A stretch of DNA of 52,588 nucleotides from Proteobacteria bacterium ST_bin11. GTDB taxonomy: Bacteria; Pseudomonadota; Gammaproteobacteria; Methylococcales; Methylomonadaceae. Below, piece after piece: positions 1-7,326 of the stretch (the stretch's first letter is position 1; the number at the start of each line of letters is the position of its first letter). The stretch is from assembly GCA_002083615.1 (NCBI GenBank), contig MSXO01000014.1, positions 1,907 to 54,494 of the forward strand. The letters are read 5' to 3'. The notes beneath the pieces are model-generated. The model searched no databases. It worked only from the letters and a program-made list of their open reading frames with translations, and was not told the DNA's origin. The position numbers and the translations under genes are program-made.

Positions 1-199
1 GCGCGTTTGATTTTGCTGGGTTGATAAGTTCTTTTCATGTGCTACTGCCTATGGTGATAAAAACGGATAAAAAAGGCTGCGAATCATACGTGACAGGCTA
101 GCCAGTGTCAATTTGAGTTGTTTATTTCCAAAACAGTGCAAAATGCACTACTCTCTGGAACACTAGTGATGCATTCACCATCTTTAAAGGAGATTTGTC

Positions 200-592
200 A
201 TGCATAAATTACCGCTTAAATCCATTTTAGCAATCAGCGTATTAGTTACCGGCTGCGCGACCACCAGCGGCTGGACGCCCACCGTTGACACCTATAACAA
301 CCCCAATGCGTTCCGCTTGAATCAAGACCTGCAGGAATGCGAACAATTGGCTTCCCAATCGGCCAGCACTGTAAAAGATACTGCGACAGGTGCGGCTGTT
401 GGCGGCTTGATTGGCGCAGCGGGTGGCGCGGCCATCGGTGCAATAGTTGGAAATCCGGGCACTGGCGCAGCCATCGGCGCTGCGGCGGGCGGCATTGGCG
501 GCGGCGCTCAACAAGGGCTGCACTCCAACGACAGTTACAAAAATGCTTACCGCAACTGCCTCAGACAACGCGGTCACAGCGTCATCAATTAA
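200..592 (+). CDS. Glycine-zipper outer-membrane lipoprotein
   Basis: A 130-residue lipoprotein. The N-terminus is a short basic and hydrophobic signal ending in the lipobox LVTGC, so the mature protein should start at Cys19 and be lipid-anchored. Residues about 62-105 are almost entirely Gly, Ala and Ile in a GxxxG-type spacing (GAAVGGLIGAAGG and similar), the pattern of glycine-zipper membrane segments (SlyB/OsmB-like families). Two cysteines flank the zipper (ECEQL and RNCLRQ) and could pair in the periplasm. A good ribosome site (AAAGGAGA) lies 11 bases before the ATG. It stands alone, so context adds nothing. The family assignment is firm; the precise role (envelope integrity or stress) is inference. 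Confidence 0.8.
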   Translation: MHKLPLKSILAISVLVTGCATTSGWTPTVDTYNNPNAFRLNQDLQECEQLASQSASTVKDTATGAAVGGLIGAAGGAAIGAIVGNPGTGAAIGAAAGGIGGGAQQGLHSNDSYKNAYRNCLRQRGHSVIN

Positions 593-1005
593 CCCGCAAG
601 CACCTTCTTATCTTGGAGGCATCGATTTCGTTTATTCGGTGTTCGACTGATCATTGTACCGGTATTCGATCAGGCCGAGTGCTCTCATGATGCCTCCAAT
701 TTTTCGGCAAAGGAATAGCGGCAAATTTCCCGGCCTGTTAGGAAGCTGAACAAATAGAGTTGGCGATGTTTAAACAAGGCTTAATTTAACGGTGACTTTC
801 AAATACAGAGACTCACGACCCTAATTTTTGCTCACAGAGGTCAATATCCAGGTAGGCCGGATAAGTCGACAAGCTGCTTGAAAAACCACAGCGCAGCCCT
901 TTATTTCCAACGGTCAACTCCGGCGGGGATCACCCCCAAAAGCCCAATCATCCATGCTACAATCTGCCCCGATTTAAATCCTGTTACTCAAAGAGGTTAT
1001 TCTTC
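593..1005 (+). other. Intergenic region upstream of sspA
   Basis: No convincing gene is visible in these 413 bases. Short frames here extend or shadow the lipoprotein gene. Near the right end there is an extended -10 like sequence, TGCTACAAT (about 955-963), about 40 bases before the sspA start. No good -35 accompanies it. It is the likeliest sspA promoter but is weak evidence. Confidence 0.35.
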
Positions 1006-1644
1006 GTGGCAAACGTCACCAGCCGAAAATCCGCAATGACTCTTTTTTCATCGCCAGCCTGCATAATGAGCCACTGCGCCAGGCTTGTGGTTTACGAAAA
1101 AGGCGTACCTGCGGAAGTCGAGTTTTTCGATCCGAATGACCCACCGGAAGACTTGCTGGAACTGAACCCCAACGGCAATGCCCCGACTTTCGTCGAGCGA
1201 GATTTGGTGTTGTACGATGCACGCATCATCATGGAATACCTGGACGAGCGCTTCCCGCATCCCGCCTTACATCAAATGGATCCAGTCTCCCGCGCAAACG
1301 CCCGGATGCTGATCAAGCGTATCGATCAGGAGTGGTATCCACTGCTGGATGACGTACTTGTCAACGGCGACAAAAAAGCCGCCAAATCAAAAAAAATGCT
1401 GCGGGAAAGTTTAATGGCGGCAGCACCGGTATTCGAAGCCACAACGTATTTCATGAGCGAGGAATATTCCCTAATTGATTGCGCTATGGCGCCGTTCTTA
1501 TGGCGGTTGCCGAGCATTGGTATAGACATCGCAAGCTTGGGTAAAGGCATCACCGCCTACGCCAACCGACTCTTCGCCAGACGGGCGTTTCAAGAAAGCC
1601 TCAGCCGCGAGGAAAAAGACATGATGCAAGCGCAAAGCAAATGA
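1006..1644 (+). CDS. sspA: Stringent starvation protein A (GST-fold RNA polymerase-associated protein)
   Basis: A 212-residue glutathione-S-transferase-fold protein. The N-terminal thioredoxin-like half carries the SspA-type start MTLFSSPACIMSHCARL and the segment NPNGNAPTF with its cis-Pro region. The C-terminal half is helical. SspA binds RNA polymerase and helps stationary-phase and acid-stress transcription; it is not a catalytic GST. The GTG start at 1006 is preferred over ATG 1036 because AAAGAGG lies at the right distance and the extra ten residues match the usual SspA N-terminal extension. It overlaps sspB by ATGA, and the sspA-sspB pair is the standard gammaproteobacterial arrangement, which supports the call strongly. 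Confidence 0.93.
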   Translation: MANVTSRKSAMTLFSSPACIMSHCARLVVYEKGVPAEVEFFDPNDPPEDLLELNPNGNAPTFVERDLVLYDARIIMEYLDERFPHPALHQMDPVSRANARMLIKRIDQEWYPLLDDVLVNGDKKAAKSKKMLRESLMAAAPVFEATTYFMSEEYSLIDCAMAPFLWRLPSIGIDIASLGKGITAYANRLFARRAFQESLSREEKDMMQAQSK

Positions 1645-2024
1645 CCCCACTTAAACCGTATCTGATTCGCTCCATCTACGAATGGATCGTTGACAATAGC
1701 CTTACCCCTCATCTCTTAGTGAATGCCGATCATCCCGGCGTCACACTGCCCGGCGACTTCGTGGAAGACGGTAGAATCGTACTGAACATGCGCCCCGAAG
1801 CCATCCAAGGCTTGGTGCTGGGCAATGAAGAAATCCAGTTCAACGCTCGTTTCTCAGGTAAACCCATGCGCATAATCGCGCCTTGCAAGGCTGTATTAGC
1901 CATCTATGCAAAGGAAAACGGCAAAGGCATGATTTTCGATCCTGAAGAAAACGAAGACGAAACCCCACCGCCCCCAACAGAGCCGAAACCGCCGCAAAAA
2001 CCGCAATTGAGAGTGGTTAAATAA
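1641..2024 (+). CDS. sspB: ClpXP protease specificity-enhancing factor SspB
   Basis: A 127-residue adaptor that tethers ssrA-tagged proteins and other substrates to ClpX. It opens with the family start KPYLIRSIYEWIVDN, followed by the beta-rich substrate-binding fold including HPGVTLP and FNARFSGKP. It ends in an acidic, proline-rich flexible tail (about residues 98-120) and the short C-terminal ClpX-docking module LRVVK. The start overlaps the sspA stop (ATGA), so translation is probably coupled. Length and layout match known SspB proteins. No oddities. Confidence 0.93.
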   Translation: MTPLKPYLIRSIYEWIVDNSLTPHLLVNADHPGVTLPGDFVEDGRIVLNMRPEAIQGLVLGNEEIQFNARFSGKPMRIIAPCKAVLAIYAKENGKGMIFDPEENEDETPPPPTEPKPPQKPQLRVVK

Positions 2025-2154
2025 GTAATCCCCCAATAAAAAGCGAATGCGCCGATAGCGACGCATTCTTCAAGCAGTTCAAACAAACCAGACCAAATCG
2101 CCATACAGCATCCAATGCTTGGTGCCGAAACCCAGCTAATACCTGTACACCGTA

Positions 2155-2183
2155 AAGACACCGACTAAACTGTGCGATAGAAT
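2155..2183 (+). promoter_or_regulatory. Putative sigma-70 promoter of the pterin dehydratase/fhc operon
   Basis: AAGACA (2155-2160) and TAGAAT (2178-2183) are separated by exactly 17 bases and end 30 bases before the first gene of the cluster. This is a reasonable housekeeping promoter for the dehydratase and fhc genes. It is prediction only. Confidence 0.4.
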
Positions 2184-2213
2184 GCTAAGCCATTTCAATC
2201 CGGGGGATATACG

Positions 2214-2591
2214 ATGTCGCACGAGAATACCAAGGTCTACAGCGAGACCGAAATCGCCGAGCGATTATCACAAGAATTGCCGCACTGGTACTACGAGAAC
2301 GGTTGGATACGCCGCAAAATCAAGACCAGTGGTTGGAAAGCCACTTTGATGGTGGTCAATACGGTCGGTCACTTAGCTGAAAAAGCCTGGCACCACCCGG
2401 ATCTGACTGTGTCCTATGCGTTTGTGGTCGTCAAACTGGTTACGCATTCCGCCAAAGGGATCACTGACAAAGACTTTCTGTTGGCTCAAAAAATTGAAGA
2501 CGTGTTGATGTGGGATGCGGCAGAAACCTCCGCTGGCGCCCTCGAAGGCACGCCCGACGATCCCCGCTTCAAATACATTAAAAAAGATTGA
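2214..2591 (+). CDS. 4a-hydroxytetrahydrobiopterin (pterin carbinolamine) dehydratase family protein
   Basis: A 125-residue protein of the PCD/DCoH family. The active-site signature is visible: WHHPDLTVSY with paired histidines, then a VVKLVTHSAKGIT segment. The canonical reaction dehydrates 4a-hydroxytetrahydropterin to quinonoid dihydropterin. In methylotrophs a PCD homologue commonly lies in tetrahydromethanopterin gene clusters, where its role is thought to be in H4MPT synthesis or maintenance, not aromatic amino acid hydroxylation. Here it directly precedes fhcB with an 11-base gap, so that reading is favoured. The ribosome site GGGGGA is good. It has about 30 extra C-terminal residues compared with minimal PCDs. 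Confidence 0.85.
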   Translation: MSHENTKVYSETEIAERLSQELPHWYYENGWIRRKIKTSGWKATLMVVNTVGHLAEKAWHHPDLTVSYAFVVVKLVTHSAKGITDKDFLLAQKIEDVLMWDAAETSAGALEGTPDDPRFKYIKKD

Positions 2592-2602
2592 GGACTTGTC
2601 TT

Positions 2603-3862
2603 ATGACCGAAGTAACCGAGGTACCCAGCCCTTTTTGCGGCATCGGTACCGACGACCTGAGCATACAGGTCGATGGCGCAACGCTGAAAGTGATCGCAAA
2701 CGGCTGCCCGGTCAATACCCCGGCTTTCGAACAAGCGATCGCGGATACATCGCCGCGCATTGCCGGCCAACCGGTTAGCCTGGAAGCGGCGACCAGTAAA
2801 GCCGCCGAATTATTGCGCGGCACCAATCAGCCCGTGATTGGCGGCTGTGCAACCGACGTTAACGGCATGCGCGCGCTGCTGGCACTGGCCGACAAAACCG
2901 GCGCGGTTGTCGACAACATCAATTTCAACGCCGCTCGCCGAAATTTGTTGGCCATGCAGGACTCGGGCTGGATGAATACCACGCTGGCCGAGGTGAAGAA
3001 TCGCTGCGATATACTGTTAATCATCGGCACCGATCCGGAAGTGTTTGCACCGCGCTTTTTCGAACACTTTTTGTGGAACGAGCAAGCGATGTTCCTTGAC
3101 AACACTGATCAGCGCGAGGTGATTTTCCTCGGCAAAACGCCCGCAGGTCATACCGCAACCTCCCCATCAGGCAGAGAGCCTACCGTTCTGGCCTGCGATG
3201 ATGCCGATTTACCCGATGTAGTCGCAGCGTTGTCTGCGCTGGTCAAGAATCAACCCTTACAGGTAGAAGCAGTAGGCAATGTAACTCTGGCTCAATTGCG
3301 CAGCATAGCCGACAAATTGCGCGAAGCCCGTTACGGGGTTGTGATCTGGAGCGCCGGCAAATTGGCGTTCGAGCATGCTGAACTCACCGTACAAACCATC
3401 TGCAATATTGTCAGAGAAATCAATATGCAAAATACCCGCTGCTCCGGCTTGCCGTTGGGCGGCAAAGAAGGCGATTACACAGCCAATCAGGTTTGCGGAT
3501 GGACCACGGGGTATCCTGCTCGGGTTAATTTCGCCCGGGGCTATCCAGAATACGATCCCTTTGTTTTCGATAGCCAAGTTATGATCGCAAACGGCGAAGC
3601 GGATGCAGTGGTGTGGGTGCAGGCTTACAATTCAATGGCCACTCCTCCACAAACCGAGCTGCCAACTGTCGTGATCGGTCGCTCTGGCATGCAATTCGAA
3701 CGGGAGCCCGACGTATTCATTCCGGTTGGCACGCCCGGCATCGACCATGCAGGCCATACCTATCGCATGGACAGCGTCGTCGCCTTGCGCTTGAAAAAAC
3801 TGCGCGACGCGGGTTTGCCAAGCACCGCAGAGGTGCTGAATGCCATTGAACAAGCCATTTAG
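2603..3862 (+). CDS. fhcB: Formyltransferase/hydrolase complex subunit B (formylmethanofuran dehydrogenase B homologue)
   Basis: A 419-residue homologue of archaeal FwdB/FmdB, part of the bacterial Fhc complex that releases formate from formyl-methanofuran in H4MPT-dependent formaldehyde oxidation. ATG 2603 is chosen because AGGACTTG follows the previous stop at the right spacing; a TTG at 2588 would overlap that stop. The protein keeps the fold of molybdopterin enzymes (VIGGCATDV, LLIIGTDPE, GLPLGGKEGDYTANQV). At the N-terminus only one cysteine of the archaeal iron-sulphur cluster motif remains (SPFCGIGTDDL). This fits the known idea that bacterial FhcB is structural and lacks dehydrogenase chemistry. 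It is followed after 9 bases by fhcA. Confidence 0.93.
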   Translation: MTEVTEVPSPFCGIGTDDLSIQVDGATLKVIANGCPVNTPAFEQAIADTSPRIAGQPVSLEAATSKAAELLRGTNQPVIGGCATDVNGMRALLALADKTGAVVDNINFNAARRNLLAMQDSGWMNTTLAEVKNRCDILLIIGTDPEVFAPRFFEHFLWNEQAMFLDNTDQREVIFLGKTPAGHTATSPSGREPTVLACDDADLPDVVAALSALVKNQPLQVEAVGNVTLAQLRSIADKLREARYGVVIWSAGKLAFEHAELTVQTICNIVREINMQNTRCSGLPLGGKEGDYTANQVCGWTTGYPARVNFARGYPEYDPFVFDSQVMIANGEADAVVWVQAYNSMATPPQTELPTVVIGRSGMQFEREPDVFIPVGTPGIDHAGHTYRMDSVVALRLKKLRDAGLPSTAEVLNAIEQAI

Positions 3863-3871
3863 GATACCGAC

Positions 3872-5536
3872 ATGCTGACAAAACTCTCAGGCGGTACCGT
3901 TTACGATCCTGCAAGCGGCATCGACGGTCAAATGCAAGACATCTACATGCAGGACGGTCGCATCGTTGAAGCGCCCAAAGACGGCCGCCCGGTCGATCAA
4001 GAATTTGATTTACACGGCAAAGTCGTAATGTCCGGCGCCATTGATATGCATACTCATATCGGCGGCGGCAAAGGCAACATCGCCCGCACCTTATTACCGG
4101 AAGACCACAGAGCCGACCCGGTTCATCGCACCCACCTCACCCGCTCCGGGACCGGTCACGCCATGCCGTCCAGCTTTGTAACCGGTTATCGTTACGCCGA
4201 AATGGGCTATACGGCCTGCTTCGAGCCTGCTGTGCTGCCAATCAATGCCCGTCAGGCGCATATGGAAATGGGCGACACGCCGATCATAGACAAGGGCGGC
4301 TATGTAATGATGGGCAGTGACGACTTTTTGCTGCGCATGATGACCGCCAAGCAGGATCAAAAGGCGATCAACGATTATGTAGCATGGACACTGAATGCGG
4401 CCAAAGGTATTGGCATAAAAGTGGTTAATGCCGGTGGCATTAGCGCGTTTAAGTTCAACCAACGCAAACTGGATCTTGATGAACAAAACAGCCATTACGC
4501 CGTGACGCCCAGACAGATTCTGCAAACCCTGGCGAGAGCCGTGCAGGAACTGGGCATCATTCATCCGTTGCACGTGCATGGTTGCAACCTGGGAGTACCA
4601 GGCAATTTGGAAACAACCTTAAATACTATTGAAGGCATCGACGGCTTGCCGATGCACTTGACACACATTCAGTTCCACAGCTACGGCACCGAAGGCGACT
4701 TCAAATTCTCCTCGGGTGCCGCACAGATTGCCGAGGCGATCAACCGAAACAAAAACATCACAGCTGATGTTGGCCAAATCCTGTTCGGACAAACGGTCAC
4801 AGCCTCCGGCGACACCATGCGCCAGCATGCCAACCACAAATACGCCAGCCCCAGTAAATGGGTATGCATGGACATTGAATGCGATGCCGGTTGCGGAGTG
4901 GTGCCGTTTAAATATAAAGACCAAAACTTCGTTAACGCGCTGCAATGGGCTATTGGCTTGGAAATTTTCCTGCTGGTCGAAGACCCTTGGCGAATATTCC
5001 TGACTACAGACCACCCCAATGGCGCGCCGTTCACCAGCTATCCGCATTTGATTCGCCTACTGATGGACCGTAGCTTCCGCAACGACATGCTAGCGAGGAT
5101 TCACCCGGAAGCGCAGAAAATGACCACGCTGGCATCAATCGATCGTGAATACACGCTAAACGAAATCGCCATCATGACCCGCGCCGGCGCGGCCCGCATC
5201 ATCGGCTTGCACGACCGTGGCGCACTCAGCCCAGGTAATTGTGCAGACATCACTGTCTATACCGAGAATGCCGACCGTGAAGCCATGTTTAGCAAGCCGG
5301 ATTACGTGTTCAAGGACGGCGAACTGGTTGTGAAAGACGGCGAAGTAGTCAAAGTCACTTGGGGCACCACCCACATCGTCAAACCCGATTACGACCTGTC
5401 TATCGAAAAAGACCTGAAACCGTATTTCGACAAATACCTGACCATGAAACTCGGCAACTTTAAAATCAGTGATGATGAGATAAGTGAGGATGGCAGAGGC
5501 AGTTTGACGGCTCATCCGCTTAGGGGAGCGGCATAA
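3872..5536 (+). CDS. fhcA: Formyltransferase/hydrolase complex subunit A (formylmethanofuran hydrolase)
   Basis: A 554-residue amidohydrolase-superfamily protein, the subunit that hydrolyses formyl-methanofuran to formate. The metal motif DMHTH (His60, His62) is followed by GGGKGN. Later come the probable bridging lysine region (GIGIKVVNAGG), the LHVHGCN histidines, THIQFHSYG, and the catalytic aspartate in TTDHPNG. The ATG at 3872 follows fhcB by 9 bases. The stop (TAA, 5534-5536) overlaps by TAATG a start codon that does not belong to fhcD, as would be usual, but to a foreign small gene. fhcA itself is intact, full length and ends in a normal tail. Confidence 0.95.
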   Translation: MLTKLSGGTVYDPASGIDGQMQDIYMQDGRIVEAPKDGRPVDQEFDLHGKVVMSGAIDMHTHIGGGKGNIARTLLPEDHRADPVHRTHLTRSGTGHAMPSSFVTGYRYAEMGYTACFEPAVLPINARQAHMEMGDTPIIDKGGYVMMGSDDFLLRMMTAKQDQKAINDYVAWTLNAAKGIGIKVVNAGGISAFKFNQRKLDLDEQNSHYAVTPRQILQTLARAVQELGIIHPLHVHGCNLGVPGNLETTLNTIEGIDGLPMHLTHIQFHSYGTEGDFKFSSGAAQIAEAINRNKNITADVGQILFGQTVTASGDTMRQHANHKYASPSKWVCMDIECDAGCGVVPFKYKDQNFVNALQWAIGLEIFLLVEDPWRIFLTTDHPNGAPFTSYPHLIRLLMDRSFRNDMLARIHPEAQKMTTLASIDREYTLNEIAIMTRAGAARIIGLHDRGALSPGNCADITVYTENADREAMFSKPDYVFKDGELVVKDGEVVKVTWGTTHIVKPDYDLSIEKDLKPYFDKYLTMKLGNFKISDDEISEDGRGSLTAHPLRGAA

Positions 5537-5854
5537 TGACAACGCTGGCTTTCGATACCCATGCCATTCGTTAAGCGTCTGCATGATGCCGGCTTTACCG
5601 ATGCCCTGGCGGAAACGCTGACGGCATTGCATCAGGAAGTTGTCAATGCAACCCTGGAACAGGTCAGCCGCAATGAATTGGCGAGCAAACACGATATTAG
5701 AGAGTTAGAACTAAAAATAGAAGTGCTGCGCTCCGATTTGCAACGCGACATTGCGGAATCCAAATCCGAGTTGATCCGCTGGATCATCGGTGCTGGTTTT
5801 TTGCAAACCGCTTTGATTACCGCCTTGTTGTTGAAATTGAGCAGTGGGATATGA
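5536..5854 (+). pseudogene. Frameshifted DUF1640/CCDC90-like coiled-coil membrane protein
   Basis: Translation from ATG 5536, coupled to the fhcA stop by TAATG, gives MTTLAFDTHAIR and stops at 5572. The next frame, from about 5561, gives FVKRLHDAGFTDALAE and continues to 5854. Joined, the two give MTTLAFDTHA-FVKRLHDAGF, the typical DUF1640 opening (FDTHxFVKxLxxAGF). The rest is a coiled coil (about residues 45-80, ELELKIEVL) and one C-terminal membrane helix (IIGAGFLQTALITALLL). One extra base in the GCCATTC stretch explains the break. The 97-residue frame from ATG 5561 has no ribosome site, so it is unlikely to be the intended gene. A sequencing error cannot be excluded. Function of the family is poorly known. 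Confidence 0.75.
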
Positions 5855-5946
5855 GTTGTGTCCGATTACGCTATCGCTAACCGGAGCTACGAGGACTAAG
5901 CGTCATTTCATTCAACTTATAAACCGATCAATTTAAGGTAAGTGAT

Positions 5947-6195
5947 ATGAATAAAGCGAGACAATTTTTGGAGCAGGAAATTAAAGCAGGTCGGTTATTA
6001 CATACCAAAGGTTGCACTTCAGGCATTAACGACAATAGCTGTGAAAAACTTGAATCGGTGTACTTTAATGCCAGGGAGTTATTAAAGAAAGCAAACGAAC
6101 CAAAGGATAAACCAATGAGTTATGCAATTGCTAGAGCTCTATTGGAAGGCTACCTAAAGCCAAACTACGAAGTTGGCGAAAGGAGTAAAAAGTGA
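5947..6195 (+). CDS. Hypothetical protein, 82 residues
   Basis: I do not recognise this small soluble protein. It is mostly helical and rich in Lys and Glu, with a pair of cysteines at about 23 and 32 (GCTSGINDNSCEKLE). TAAGGTAAGTG before the ATG is a usable ribosome site. Its stop overlaps, by GTGA, a possible start of the next, interrupted gene, so the two may have been a pair. It is one of the few apparently intact genes in the insert between fhcA and fhcD. Codon choice looks more AT-rich than in the fhc genes, consistent with recent arrival. Confidence 0.5.
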   Translation: MNKARQFLEQEIKAGRLLHTKGCTSGINDNSCEKLESVYFNARELLKKANEPKDKPMSYAIARALLEGYLKPNYEVGERSKK

Positions 6196-6647
6196 ATGGC
6201 ACTAAATTATTTGGTTTTTCCTCGTTATTTGCTTTACCTGTTATTGCGGAACAAACACAACAAAATTCAACAGAAGCGGAATAGCAATTTACGCTTGGTC
6301 AAAAAATGGCCGAGTGTGCCGCTTTTTTTAGATTTTTAGCTGATTTGCCAAGTATGGCGGACAAGCCTGAAACTAAATTACACGCTGAAAACAAGGCAAG
6401 AGGCTGGGAATTAACTGCTGCCCTGTTTATTGCTAACGGCTCTACTCCTGAAAGATCTACCCATACCGACGAAACCGTTAAATATATGGTTGACGCCAAA
6501 AAATCAGAATTTGCATCCCTCGTTGAAACAAAAGGCCCAAAGGGATTTGAAGAGTTATCTAAAGAATTTGATAACGACTGCGTCCCATTGGTGACTATAC
6601 AGACAAAGGCTATAGAAGGTATGAGACGTGGTGTTGCTAGCGAATAA
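6192..6647 (+). pseudogene. Secreted small protein interrupted by an in-frame TAG
   Basis: From GTG 6192 (overlapping the preceding stop) the frame reads a signal-peptide-like start, KLFGFSSLFALPVIA followed by EQTQQ, and hits TAG at 6282-6284. The same frame then continues with no other stop through QFTLGQKMAECAAFFRFLADL to 6647. The second part begins 'mature' with no signal of its own, and ATG 6306 has no ribosome site. The simplest reading is one exported protein of about 150 residues, with two cysteines (AECAA, DNDCVP), inactivated by a nonsense mutation. I do not recognise the family. Alternatives: only the downstream 113-residue frame is expressed, or the TAG is read through. Confidence 0.55.
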
Positions 6648-6650
6648 GTC

Positions 6651-6728
6651 CGTAAGGCGGAACGCGCTAGCGATTCCGCCGAATGATCACTAATGACTGG
6701 CGGATCACCTCACAGCATCCGCCCTACG
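6651..6728. repeat. Pair of REP-like palindromes (BIME)
   Basis: Two imperfect hairpins lie back to back. The first has GGCGGAA (6656-6662) pairing with TTCCGCC (6674-6680). The second has GGCGGAT (6699-6705) pairing with ATCCGCC (6717-6723), followed by the CTACG tail typical of gammaproteobacterial REP units. Such elements are mobilised by RAYT transposases. A broken RAYT gene is present at the right end of this window, although its adjacent palindromes have a different stem sequence. Confidence 0.7.
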
Positions 6729-6757
6729 ATCTAAAACCATGAGTTAGAGTAAAAACC

Positions 6758-7018
6758 ATGCCTACGATTTCCATGTTTTACGGCATCCTAATTAAAATGT
6801 TTTTTGATGATCATGCGCCACCGCATTTTCATGCCGAATATGGAGAGTATGAATTGGTAATTACCATTAACCCAATCAAAATTATCCAAGGCGACGCACC
6901 AAAACGAGTTAAATCAATGGTTTTAGAATGGACAGCATTACATCAGGAAGAATAATTATTGGATTGGGAGCTTTGTAAAAACTTGCAACCTCCTGTCGCG
7001 ATTGATCCTCTGGAGTGA
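6758..7018 (+). pseudogene. DUF4160 protein truncated by an in-frame TAA
   Basis: The frame starts MPTISMFYGILIKMFF and contains the DUF4160 hallmark DDHAPPHFHAEYGEYE. It stops at TAA 6953-6955 after EWTALHQEE. The same frame continues LLDWELCKNLQPPVAIDPLE to TGA 7016-7018, exactly the C-terminal helix expected for this family (ELxxNWELxxxxxPLxxIxPLE). A single codon change therefore removes about the last 20 residues. DUF4160 genes are often next to DUF2442 genes, as here. The family is small, cytoplasmic and of unknown function, sometimes proposed to be toxin-antitoxin related. The truncated 65-residue product may be non-functional. Confidence 0.75.
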
Positions 7019-7022
7019 AACC

Positions 7023-7277
7023 ATGTTTTATATCAAAACTATAGAACCTAACTCAGAAAGTTACAGCATTAGCATAACGTACGACGATAATGTCACCATC
7101 ATTGCCGATTTCGGACGCTTAATGGAACAGGGCGTTATGACCCAATTAAAAGATCCGACTATGTTTGCTCAAGTGCAAGTTGGCAGTCATGGCCGCTCGA
7201 TTGTTTGGCCAGTACACGATATTGATTTTTGTGCCGACGGCTTACGGCTAAAATTCATTCAATCAAAAGCAGCTTAG
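7023..7277 (+). CDS. DUF2442 domain protein
   Basis: An 84-residue protein. ATG 7023 is chosen because CTGGAG sits 8 bases upstream; an earlier TTG at 7002 lies inside the DUF4160 tail. The family pattern is clear: a beta-hairpin start (DDNVTIIADFGRL), then QLKDPTMFAQVQV, then IVWPVHDIDFCADGL, where DUF2442 proteins usually have TIVWPxGxDxxPDxLY. The function of DUF2442 is unknown; it frequently pairs with DUF4160. Its original stop-to-start spacing to DUF4160 is 4 bases, so the two were a bicistronic unit before DUF4160 was truncated. Confidence 0.75.
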   Translation: MFYIKTIEPNSESYSISITYDDNVTIIADFGRLMEQGVMTQLKDPTMFAQVQVGSHGRSIVWPVHDIDFCADGLRLKFIQSKAA

Positions 7278-7290
7278 GTGAGTCATCACA

Positions 7291-7326
7291 ATGAATAAAG
7301 CATTGAACCATGAGTACAAACCATGA
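7291..7326 (+). CDS. Possible 11-codon coupling ORF upstream of fhcD
   Basis: ATG 7291 starts an 11-codon frame (MNKALNHEYKP) whose TGA overlaps the fhcD start as ATGA. AGGTGAG lies 8 bases before it, while fhcD itself has no obvious ribosome site. It could serve to deliver ribosomes to fhcD. Whether it is translated is unknown. Confidence 0.35.
   Translation: MNKALNHEYKP

Noticed and set aside
5561..5580. Programmed +1 frameshift in the DUF1640-like gene at CGT-TAA-G
   Set aside because: A slip there would give HAIRKRL. The family pattern FDTHxFVKRL is restored only by a base deletion earlier, so an accidental insertion is more likely.
6196..6336. A 46-codon frame from ATG 6196
   Set aside because: It has no similarity to any domain, and the overlapping GTG 6192 frame gives a signal peptide and continues into the downstream domain.
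5947..7018. Stop-codon reassignment explaining the TAG and TAA breaks
   Set aside because: Different stop codons are involved, one lesion is a frameshift, and all neighbouring genes end normally with TAA, TAG or TGA.
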